In this document: piece by piece, positions 7,397 through 12,948 of the stretch
How the letters are laid out: each line of letters begins with the position of its first letter
Position numbering within the stretch: position 1 is the stretch's first letter
From: DASZTU01 sp035547675
GTDB taxonomy: Bacteria > Pseudomonadota > Alphaproteobacteria > Rhizobiales > Devosiaceae
Assembly (NCBI GenBank): GCA_035547675.1
Contig: DASZUI010000137.1
Coordinates: forward strand, 1 to 12,948
DNA length: 12,948 bases
Direction of reading: 5' to 3'
Notes under the pieces: generated by a model
What the model was told of the DNA's origin: nothing
The model's input: the letters and a program-made list of their open reading frames with translations, nothing else
Database searches by the model: none
Made by a program: the position numbers and the translations under genes

Positions 7397-8254
7397 TCAA
7401 CCACCCCTCAACGCCCGCTCCAGCCCCACGGGATCGTCCGTCGTGATCTGGTCGACCTGCAATTCCAGCAGCCGCTCGGCGATCGCGGTCGTCGCCTTGT
7501 CGGCGAGCTTCAGCGTATAGGCATCGACGGTTTTGCCCGCCGCGTGGAAGGCGCCGACCAGATCGAAGCCGTGCTCGCTCGAAAAGAGCACCACCCGATA
7601 GTCGAGATAGATCATCCGCGCCCTCGGGAAGGGCGCCACCGCCTCGGCGACGAACCCCTGGAAATCCTTGTGCGCAGCGAGCCGGTCGATCGACCCCTCA
7701 TGGCAGGGATCGAAGCCGAGCGGCAGCGCCGGCACCGCCTCCGATAGCAGCCGGATCGCTCCCGGACTGCCGCCGGAGAGGATGAAATGTCGGGCGACCG
7801 GCGCGACGGCGGCAGCAAACCCGGCGGCCACCGCAGCATCGAGCCCCGCCTCGGTTTCCTTGAGGTCGAGCTGCAGCACCGAGTCCGGCGAAATGTCCGG
7901 ATCGGCCGCGATCAGCGCGCAGAGGTCTTCCAGCAGCATCGGGCGGTGGTGCGTCGGCGCGCCGGCATCGTCGCGCAGGAACAGTTCGCGTATCGCCGGC
8001 GCAGGCGTGTCGCGGACCCGCCCGGTGCCCGTCGTGTCGCGGTCGAGCGCGAAATCGTGCAGTACCGCGAAGCCGTCATCGGCGTGCCGCACCAGATCGA
8101 CCTCGACGCTCGCCCCGAGCCTCAGGCCCTCGACGATCCGCTCGCCGGTAAAGGGCAGATCGCCGGCCTGCTTGCGCGCCCGGTGCCATTTGAACAGCGT
8201 GCGATGCCCCTCCCGGACGATGGCGATGCCCTCGGGCTTCACATCCTCAAGCAT
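7397..8254 (-). CDS. Cytoplasmic glycerophosphodiester phosphodiesterase (GDPD/UgpQ-like)
   Basis: Predicted to hydrolyse glycerophosphodiesters to an alcohol and glycerol-3-phosphate (or a phospho-alcohol and glycerol). 285 aa with no signal peptide, so it should act in the cytoplasm on imported substrate. GDPD residues are visible: HR at 24-25, EVD with E51 and D53, LHD with H66, and LQLDLKE matching the later acidic/Lys motif of the barrel. The usual HRG is HRA here, and the common PENT segment after it is replaced by GDLPFTGERI, so this is a divergent member. The ATG at 8254 overlaps the ATPase stop by 8 bp (ATGCTTGA), arguing for translational coupling; an ATG at 8281 would need a deeper overlap. 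It is the last gene of the Pho-box operon, which suggests that it processes what the transporter brings in. Confidence 0.85.
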   Translation of the reverse strand: MLEDVKPEGIAIVREGHRTLFKWHRARKQAGDLPFTGERIVEGLRLGASVEVDLVRHADDGFAVLHDFALDRDTTGTGRVRDTPAPAIRELFLRDDAGAPTHHRPMLLEDLCALIAADPDISPDSVLQLDLKETEAGLDAAVAAGFAAAVAPVARHFILSGGSPGAIRLLSEAVPALPLGFDPCHEGSIDRLAAHKDFQGFVAEAVAPFPRARMIYLDYRVVLFSSEHGFDLVGAFHAAGKTVDAYTLKLADKATTAIAERLLELQVDQITTDDPVGLERALRGG

Positions 8255-9326
8255 TGGCCGGCACCCGCTCGGCCTCGGCATGGGACCCGCTGCCGACGCG
8301 ATGGACCGCGCGACCGTCGCGATAGACGGCGAGGTCGGCGGGCTTGAGCGCCAGCTTCATGCCGGCCTTCCACCCCGCCTGCGGCGCGGTCTGTGCCTTG
8401 AGCCGGATGCCGTCCTTGAGCTCGATATCGACCATCAGATGCGTGCCGTAATCGATGACGCGATGCACCAGCGGCGCGTCGGCGGCGCTGGCGGGCGAAA
8501 GCGCCAGGAATTCCGGCCGCACGGCGAGCGTCGCCGGCCCATCCGGCAGCGGCACCGGCACGCTCATGCCGCCCGCCGTCAGCCGGCCGCCCCTGACCTC
8601 GCCCTCGATGAGGTTCATCTGTCCGATGAAGCCCGCCACGAACGGCGTGCGCGGTTCGCGATAGACGATCTCCGGCCGGTCGACCTGCTCCATCCGCCCG
8701 TCGCGCATCACCACGATCCGGTCGGCGAGCGCCAGCGCCTCGTCCTGGCCATGCGTCACGAACAGCGTCGTGATGCCGACGCGCTGCTGGATGTCGCGCA
8801 CCTCCTCGCGCAGCCGCTCGCGCAAATGCTGGTCGAGGCTGGCGAAGGGCTCGTCGAGCAGCAGGATCTTGGGTTCGAGCACCAGCGAGCGGGCGAGCGC
8901 TACCCGCTGCTGCTGGCCGCCCGAGAGCTGGCGCGGATTGCGCTTGCCGAAACCCTTGAGGCCGACGAGATCAAGCACCGCCTCGACCTTGCTCTCGATC
9001 TCGGCCCGCGGCAGCCGCCTGAGCCGCAGCCCGAAGGCGACATTGCCGAAAACCGTCATGTGGCTCCACAGCGCATGGCTCTGGAACACCATGCCGGTGG
9101 GCCGCTTCTCGGGCGGCACCCCGGTCACGTCCTGCCCGTCGATCAGCACGGCGCCCGATGTGGGCGTCTCGAAGCCGCCGATCATCCTGAGCACGGTGGA
9201 TTTGCCCGAGCCGGACGGGCCGAGCAGGCACACCAGCTCGCCATCGCCCACCTCGAGCGAGATGTTGTCGACGGCAAGCGTCGTGGAGAACTGCCGCGAC
9301 AGGTTGCGCAATTCCAGCTTGGCCAT
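8247..9326 (-). CDS. ABC transporter ATP-binding protein (PotA/FbpC/UgpC-like)
   Basis: The ATPase that powers the importer encoded by the upstream genes; it sits on the inner face of the cytoplasmic membrane. 359 aa. Walker A GPSGSGKST (36-44), Q-loop MVFQ (Q82), signature LSGGQ (134-138), Walker B ILLLDEP (D158, E159) and switch histidine H192 are all intact. Residues from about 240 on form the C-terminal TOBE-like regulatory domain seen in carbohydrate, polyamine, iron and glycerol-3-phosphate importers (LAVRPEFLALSP...). AGGGA seven bases upstream supports the start. A 20-bp gap separates it from the second permease, and its stop lies within the first codons of the phosphodiesterase gene. 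Substrate cannot be told from the ATPase; the context (Pho box, phosphodiesterase) suggests a phosphodiester. Confidence 0.94.
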   Translation of the reverse strand: MAKLELRNLSRQFSTTLAVDNISLEVGDGELVCLLGPSGSGKSTVLRMIGGFETPTSGAVLIDGQDVTGVPPEKRPTGMVFQSHALWSHMTVFGNVAFGLRLRRLPRAEIESKVEAVLDLVGLKGFGKRNPRQLSGGQQQRVALARSLVLEPKILLLDEPFASLDQHLRERLREEVRDIQQRVGITTLFVTHGQDEALALADRIVVMRDGRMEQVDRPEIVYREPRTPFVAGFIGQMNLIEGEVRGGRLTAGGMSVPVPLPDGPATLAVRPEFLALSPASAADAPLVHRVIDYGTHLMVDIELKDGIRLKAQTAPQAGWKAGMKLALKPADLAVYRDGRAVHRVGSGSHAEAERVPANA

Positions 9327-9346
9327 GAGCTTTCCCTAACTTGTCA

Positions 9347-10174
9347 TCAGGCGCCGAAGCCGCGCGCAAAGGCGCCCGAGCCGAGCACCCGGCGCGCGAA
9401 TAGCAGCGCGACGAAGGACGGCACCCAGAGCATCATCGACAGCACCGCGCCATATTGGATCACCGGCTGGTTGTTGATGAAGCTTATCATGAGCACGGGC
9501 GTCGTCCGGATTTCCGGCGCGCCGATGAGCCAGGCGCCGTCGGTTTCGTAGAACGTGCCGACGAAGGAGAACAGCACCGCCGCCGCAATCGTCGGCAGCG
9601 CCTGCGGCAGGGTGATCGACCAGAAGACGCGCAGCGGTCCCGCCCCGACATCGCGCGCCGCCTCCTCGATCCGCCGGTCGACCGCCTGGAAGGCGGAAAC
9701 CGGAATCCAGATCATGAACAGCAGCGTGCCCACGAGCTGGATCAGCACCACCCCCCAGAAGGTCGCGATCAGGTGGAGCTGCAGGAAGATCGCCGCCACC
9801 GCGACCAGCAGGCCGAACTTCGGAAAGGCATGGCCCGCAAGGAACGAGAAGAACAGCAGGTTGCGAAACGGAAACCGCAGCCGCGCGAAGGCATAGGCGG
9901 CCGGCAGGCAGATCACCGCCGACAGCAGCGTCACCGTCACCGACAGGCGCAGGCTGATCCACAGCGACTCCCACACATCGGCCCGCGCCAGCGTGTCGTG
10001 CCAGTAGCGCAGCCCGAATTGCTGCGGCAGGACGGCGGGAAAGCGCCAGACATTGGCGAAGGCCCAGATGCAGACCACCAGCATCGGCAAGACCACGGCG
10101 ACCGTCAGCGCCACGGCCAGCGCGATGCCTGGCAGATCGGGGCGGGAAGGGACGAGCGGCTTTGCCATCGTCAC
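9347..10174 (-). CDS. ABC transporter permease, second subunit
   Basis: An inner-membrane subunit of a type I importer (binding-protein-dependent transport system inner membrane component), 275 aa. A short cytoplasmic start is followed by a hydrophobic helix at about 16-40. Further helices lie in RLSVTVTLLSAVICLPAAYAF, LLFFSFLAGHAF, LLVAVAAIFLQLHL, WGVVLIQLVGTLLFMIWI and near the C-terminus. The EAA loop that docks on the ATPase is EEAARDVGAGPLRVFWSITL followed by P (170-190). The start is taken as GTG at 10174, which overlaps the first permease's stop as GTGA, exactly the arrangement seen at the previous joint. An ATG two codons later (10168) is the alternative. No strong ribosome site precedes either, fitting translational coupling. 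Confidence 0.9.
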   Translation of the reverse strand: MTMAKPLVPSRPDLPGIALAVALTVAVVLPMLVVCIWAFANVWRFPAVLPQQFGLRYWHDTLARADVWESLWISLRLSVTVTLLSAVICLPAAYAFARLRFPFRNLLFFSFLAGHAFPKFGLLVAVAAIFLQLHLIATFWGVVLIQLVGTLLFMIWIPVSAFQAVDRRIEEAARDVGAGPLRVFWSITLPQALPTIAAAVLFSFVGTFYETDGAWLIGAPEIRTTPVLMISFINNQPVIQYGAVLSMMLWVPSFVALLFARRVLGSGAFARGFGA

Positions 10175-11055
10175 CGCGCCGCCCGGTTGCGCGCCACCGA
10201 GCGCACATAGAACAGGCCGAAGACGAGGCAGAAGGCGAAGGTGACCACGGCCTGCGTGACGGCGTTGAGCGGATCGTTGAGGTCGCGGAAGGTGCGCTGC
10301 ATGAACGGCCCCATCATTTCCGGCGCGGCGGGTCCCAGCACATAGGGCAGGGTGAAGGCCGAGAAGATGCCGAGCACGGTGAAGCTCAGCGCCACCATCA
10401 GCGTATTGCCGATCTGCGGCAGGATGATGTGGCGGAACACGGCGAGGCCGCCGGCCCCGACGTCGCGCGCCGCCTCGATCGCGGCATCGGGAATCGACCC
10501 CATGCCCGACACAAGGATCAGCACCGTCAGCGGCACATTATCCCAAACCAGCCCGATCACCGGCCCCCAGGGCGTGAGATAGGGCGAGCGCGCCTTGGGC
10601 AGATGCACGGCGTTGAGCAGGATATCAAGCATGCCATTGGGCCCGAGGACGCGAATGAACGCATAGCTCAGGATGATCGAAGGCACGAACATCGGAAAGA
10701 CCGCGAGCGCCTGCACATAGGTGGGGAGCCAGCCCTTCGAAAAGCGCAGATAGAGCGCGATCGGAATGCAGATGGCGAGCAGGACCGCCGCGCAGACGGC
10801 GGTGGTCCAGAGCGTCAGCCAGAGATTGTTGAGGCTGTAGGCGTCGGTGAAGAAGAAGCGGTAGCTGGCGAGCGACCATTCATGGCCGCCCGTGTCGGTT
10901 TCTACCCAGAGCGTGCCGATGATGGCCGAAATGATCGGCCAGATGATCAGCCAGACCACCAGCAGCACCGGCAGGGCCACGAGCAGGAGGCCGGTCAGCC
11001 CCCTACTCGTCTGTCGTACTTTCGGCGCGACCGGCGCCGTGGCGGCGATGGTCAC
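10171..11055 (-). CDS. ABC transporter permease, first subunit
   Basis: An inner-membrane permease of the same importer, 294 aa. A first helix at about 20-46 is followed by a periplasmic stretch (LWVETDTGGHEWSLASYRFF) and then the transport domain. The EAA motif EAARDVGAGGLAVFRHIILP (194-213) matches the canonical EAA...G.........I.LP that contacts the ATPase. The frame has no ATG near its start; the only sensible initiator is GTG at 11055, which overlaps the binding-protein stop as GTGA. It resembles the UgpA/PotB/FbpB-type permeases. Together with the second permease it would form a heterodimeric channel. The two share the sequence EAARDVGAG in the coupling loop. Confidence 0.9.
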   Translation of the reverse strand: MTIAATAPVAPKVRQTSRGLTGLLLVALPVLLVVWLIIWPIISAIIGTLWVETDTGGHEWSLASYRFFFTDAYSLNNLWLTLWTTAVCAAVLLAICIPIALYLRFSKGWLPTYVQALAVFPMFVPSIILSYAFIRVLGPNGMLDILLNAVHLPKARSPYLTPWGPVIGLVWDNVPLTVLILVSGMGSIPDAAIEAARDVGAGGLAVFRHIILPQIGNTLMVALSFTVLGIFSAFTLPYVLGPAAPEMMGPFMQRTFRDLNDPLNAVTQAVVTFAFCLVFGLFYVRSVARNRAAR

Positions 11056-12200
11056 TTGCTGCGGTCGATATTGGGCGCGACGGCGCGGTACCAGCCGTCA
11101 TTGATGGCCTTTTCCCAATCGCCGCCCGGGAACACCGGGATGGAGGCCGGGATCACGTCCTTGTACTTGTCGTGGAGCTCCTTGCTCACATAATCCCACG
11201 ACACGCCCGGGAAGCCGCCGAGCTGGGTGATGACCGCCGACTGGATTTCCTCGGAGAGCACGAAATCGGCGAGCTTGAGCGCGGCCGCCTTGTTGACGCC
11301 GTTCGCGAACACCGTGGCGCGCGAGAAATCGCCGGCGAGCGCCAGATCGGTCAGCTGGACGAGGCCGGTCGTTTCCGGCAGCACGCCGGTCGAGATCGCC
11401 TGCAGCGACTGGTCCGACCAGGCCGGGATCATGGTGACGGCCGACTGGCTGAGCAGCTGGATCGACTGGGTATTGCCCGAAGTATAGGCGCCCTTGTCCA
11501 TCATATAGGGCGCGAGCTCGTTGAGCAGGTCCCAGGCCGGCGGCAGCGCCGTCGCGGCGAAGCTGCCGGCATTGTCGATCGTGAACTTCTTGGGGTCGCG
11601 TCCATTCACTTCCCAGATGGCGCGGCGCACGAAATTGCCGCCGGCCCCGCCCTTGTCGGGACGGTTGTAGATGAACTGGCCCGGATTGGCCTTGATCCAG
11701 GCGACCAGGTCCGCCCAGGTCTTGGGCACATTTTCCGGCTTCAGCTTGGCGGTGTCATAGGCCAGCAGCACCTGGCTGCCGCGATAGGGCAGCGAGAAAT
11801 CCGAATTGAAGGCCAGCGGGTTGACCTTGGAATAGTTGGAGAGACCCGCGGTCTTCATGTCGACCCAGAGGCCCTTGTCGATCGCGCCCTTCGGCAGGCG
11901 CGGATCCCAGGTCTCGAAATAATCGGCCCGCGGGTCGGTGTTGGTCTGCATCGCCGCCAGGGCGCGCTCGGCGATCGCCTGCGCACCGGCGGCATCGCCG
12001 GCATCGACCAGGTTCAGCGTGATCCCCGGATTGGCCGCCTCGAACTTCGGCTTCACGATATTGGTCCAGAAGTCGAGAATGTTCTGGTCCGAATCCGTGT
12101 ACCAGTCGATGCGGTTGGGATCGGCGAAAGCATTGCGCGGCAGCAGCGTGGCGGCAGCCGCCAAGGCCGAAGCCGAAAGCATGAGTTCACGGCGATTCAT
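11052..12200 (-). CDS. ABC transporter periplasmic solute-binding protein
   Basis: The periplasmic receptor of the importer, 382 aa. Residues 1-26 form a signal peptide with hydrophobic core SASALAAAATLL and cleavage after AFA; the RR at positions 3-4 resembles a Tat motif (NRREL) but Sec export is as likely. The mature part begins IDWYTDSDQNILDFW and contains family-1/8-type solute-binding features such as the hinge strands around SLPYRGSQVLLAYDTAKL and PKTWADLVAWI. It is broadly like the iron/polyamine/YnjB class; ligand is not recognisable. The start is set by an excellent AGGAGGG at 12206-12212 a few bases before the ATG. A longer frame to 12296 exists but would run through the Pho box and bury the signal peptide. 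First gene of the operon, as usual for the most highly needed subunit; regulated by the box at 12284-12323. Confidence 0.92.
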   Translation of the reverse strand: MNRRELMLSASALAAAATLLPRNAFADPNRIDWYTDSDQNILDFWTNIVKPKFEAANPGITLNLVDAGDAAGAQAIAERALAAMQTNTDPRADYFETWDPRLPKGAIDKGLWVDMKTAGLSNYSKVNPLAFNSDFSLPYRGSQVLLAYDTAKLKPENVPKTWADLVAWIKANPGQFIYNRPDKGGAGGNFVRRAIWEVNGRDPKKFTIDNAGSFAATALPPAWDLLNELAPYMMDKGAYTSGNTQSIQLLSQSAVTMIPAWSDQSLQAISTGVLPETTGLVQLTDLALAGDFSRATVFANGVNKAAALKLADFVLSEEIQSAVITQLGGFPGVSWDYVSKELHDKYKDVIPASIPVFPGGDWEKAINDGWYRAVAPNIDRSK

Positions 12201-12267
12201 GATGTCCCTCCTGAAGACCCTGGCTCGGACGGGCGGCATAGGTGCCCATCCCTTTGAGGTGCGGGGC

Positions 12268-12273
12268 ACACTA
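12268..12273 (-). promoter_or_regulatory. Candidate -10 of the Pho-controlled promoter
   Basis: TAGTGT on the minus strand (TAnnnT) begins 10 nt downstream of the fourth Pho repeat. That is the spacing expected when PhoB-bound repeats take the place of the -35. Transcription would start near 12261, giving a leader of about 60 nt before the AGGAGGG ribosome site. A weak motif on its own, supported by its position. Confidence 0.4.
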
Positions 12274-12283
12274 GGCAGCACGC

Positions 12284-12323
12284 TCGACGCTGACATGACG
12301 GTTCTACGACCGTTTCATGACAG
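12284..12323 (-). promoter_or_regulatory. Pho box (PhoB-binding direct repeats), upstream of the transport operon
   Basis: Read on the minus strand, three 7-bp repeats stand at exact 11-bp intervals: CTGTCAT (12323-12317), GAAA, CGGTCGT (12312-12306), AGAA, CCGTCAT (12301-12295). A weaker fourth, GCGTCGA (12290-12284), follows after GTCA. The GTC core is kept in all four. The known Pho box is two CTGTCAT-like 7-mers separated by 4 bp, each pair binding a PhoB dimer and replacing the -35. This predicts induction of the operon by PhoR-PhoB under phosphate limitation. The last repeat ends about 84 bp before the binding-protein start codon. Confidence 0.8.
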
Positions 12324-12364
12324 CGCTTCTCCTTGATTCAGCTTAGCAAGCCGCCGCCGCCTTT

Positions 12365-12415
12365 ACAAATGCGCAAATGCCGTTCCACAGCAATGGAAAA
12401 TGGAATATCCGTTCC
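12365..12415. promoter_or_regulatory. AT-rich patch with tandem and inverted repeats, possible operator
   Basis: ACAAATGC and GCAAATGC stand in tandem (12365-12380). TTCCA (12383-12387) pairs with TGGAA (12394-12398) over six bases. GGAA (12402-12405) pairs with TTCC (12412-12415), again over six bases. The patch is clearly less GC-rich than its surroundings and lies between the Pho box and gnd. It looks like a binding region for a dimeric regulator, but no family-specific consensus is recognised. Confidence 0.3.
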
Positions 12416-12488
12416 GGCCGTGTCGTCGAGCCATCCGGCGGCGGATCGGGAACGCCCGCGCTGAAGGGGTGAGATCGTCACAAGCCGG

Positions 12489-12497
12489 TGCTAGACT
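12489..12497 (+). promoter_or_regulatory. Possible extended -10 promoter for gnd
   Basis: TGCTAGACT has the extended -10 form (TGn then TAnnnT) and lies 56 bp before the gnd ATG. No good -35 is seen 17 bases upstream (GTGAGA region). A weak prediction based on motif and position only. Confidence 0.25.
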
Positions 12498-12553
12498 GGC
12501 GCGCCGCGGGCCATCCGCCCGGGACGGCAATCCAGCTTTCGGGGACGCTAGAC

Positions 12554-12948
12554 ATGCAGATCGGCATTGTGGGTCTGGGCCGGATGGGCGCCAATATCGC
12601 GCGGCGGCTGATGCGGGCGGGCCATTCGGTGGTCGTCTACGACATCAACCCGACCTCGCGCGAGGCGCTCGCCGGCGAGGGCGCGACACCGGCCGGCTCG
12701 CTCGATGCGCTCGTGGATGCGCTCGCCACGCCGCGCGCCATATGGGTCATGCTGCCGGCCGGGCCGGTGACCGAGCAGGCGATCGCCGAGCTCGCCACCA
12801 TGCTGACGCCCGGCGATGCGCTGATCGACGGCGGCAACACCTATTACCAGGACGATATCCGCCGGGCCCGCTCGCTCGAAGTTTCGGGCGTCCACTATGT
12901 CGATGTCGGCACATCGGGCGGCGTCTGGGGCCTCGAGCGCGGCTATTG
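12554..12948 (+). CDS. gnd: 6-phosphogluconate dehydrogenase (decarboxylating, NAD-type), 3'-truncated
   Basis: Oxidises and decarboxylates 6-phosphogluconate to ribulose-5-phosphate and CO2 in the pentose phosphate pathway (cytoplasm). The first 131 codons are in the window and the frame runs off its end. The Rossmann motif GLGRMG is at residues 7-12. The second beta strand ends in VYD with D30; an acidic residue here usually favours NAD over NADP. The substrate-site motifs DGGNTYY (92-98) and DVGTSGGVWGLERGY (117-131) are characteristic of the short GndA/YqeC-type enzymes of about 300-330 residues. The ATG follows a weak GGGGA site. It is divergent from the Pho-controlled transport operon. 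Identification is strong; cofactor preference is inferred from D30. Confidence 0.92.
   Translation, partial: MQIGIVGLGRMGANIARRLMRAGHSVVVYDINPTSREALAGEGATPAGSLDALVDALATPRAIWVMLPAGPVTEQAIAELATMLTPGDALIDGGNTYYQDDIRRARSLEVSGVHYVDVGTSGGVWGLERGY

Larger units (their letters stand above)
12201..12553. other. Divergent intergenic region between the transport operon and gnd
   Basis: This 353-bp interval has no supportable gene. From left to right it holds the binding-protein ribosome site (12206-12212), the candidate -10 (12268-12273) and the Pho box (12284-12323). Next come an AT-richer patch of short repeats (12365-12415) and a GC-rich stretch with a possible gnd promoter (12489-12497). Both operons must be controlled from here. 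Confidence 0.7.

Noticed and set aside
8255..8281. Phosphodiesterase start at the ATG at 8281
   Set aside because: It adds nine low-value residues (MPRPSGCRP) and a 35-bp overlap; the ATG at 8254 gives the common short coupling overlap.
7668..9551. 627-codon + strand frame opposite the phosphodiesterase, ATPase and part of a permease
   Set aside because: The minus strand has intact Walker and GDPD motifs; the + frame is a GC-driven shadow.
10162..12257. Two + strand frames opposite the permeases and the binding protein
   Set aside because: His/Arg/Gln-rich translations without domains; the minus strand encodes membrane helices, EAA motifs and a signal peptide.
12201..12296. Upstream extension of the solute-binding protein to a start at 12296
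   Set aside because: It would bury a clear signal peptide 32 residues inside the protein, run into the Pho box and ignore the strong AGGAGGG just before the ATG at 12200.

Overview
The window is a GC-rich, densely coded piece of a bacterial chromosome. Gene content, short overlapping operons, a PhoB-type box and the protein styles point to an alphaproteobacterium, probably Hyphomicrobiales (Devosia-like is a guess). This comes from reading the sequence, not from a search.

Left part (1-4728, + strand): the C-terminal two thirds of a large FAD plus Fe-S D-2-hydroxyacid (D-lactate type) dehydrogenase. A palindromic intergenic repeat follows, then a two-gene unit: an RNA m5U methyltransferase of the RlmD/RumA group and the protein AMPylase SelO, coupled by an ATGA overlap.

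Middle (4861-7396): a small exported DUF2147 protein (+) whose 3' end overlaps by 43 bp, tail to tail, an aldo/keto reductase (-). An inositol-monophosphatase-family phosphatase (+) is divergent from the reductase, with a perfect 9-bp inverted repeat in the interval. A second copy of the palindromic repeat lies between the phosphatase and the next, convergent, operon.

Right part (12323 down to 7397, - strand): a compact five-gene operon. Its order is solute-binding protein, permease, permease, ABC ATPase and glycerophosphodiester phosphodiesterase, with joints of 4-bp overlap, 4-bp overlap, 20-bp gap and 8-bp overlap. Upstream are three clear and one weak 7-bp repeats of the CTGTCAT type at exact 11-bp spacing, which is the architecture of a Pho box, followed by a plausible -10. 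I read this as a phosphate-starvation-induced system that imports an intact phosphodiester and hydrolyses it in the cytoplasm. The neighbouring phosphatase could act on a product (for example inositol phosphate), but that link is speculative.

Right edge (12554-12948, +): the first 131 codons of an NAD-type 6-phosphogluconate dehydrogenase, divergent from the transport operon. No tRNA, rRNA, CRISPR array, insertion sequence or phage gene was seen.
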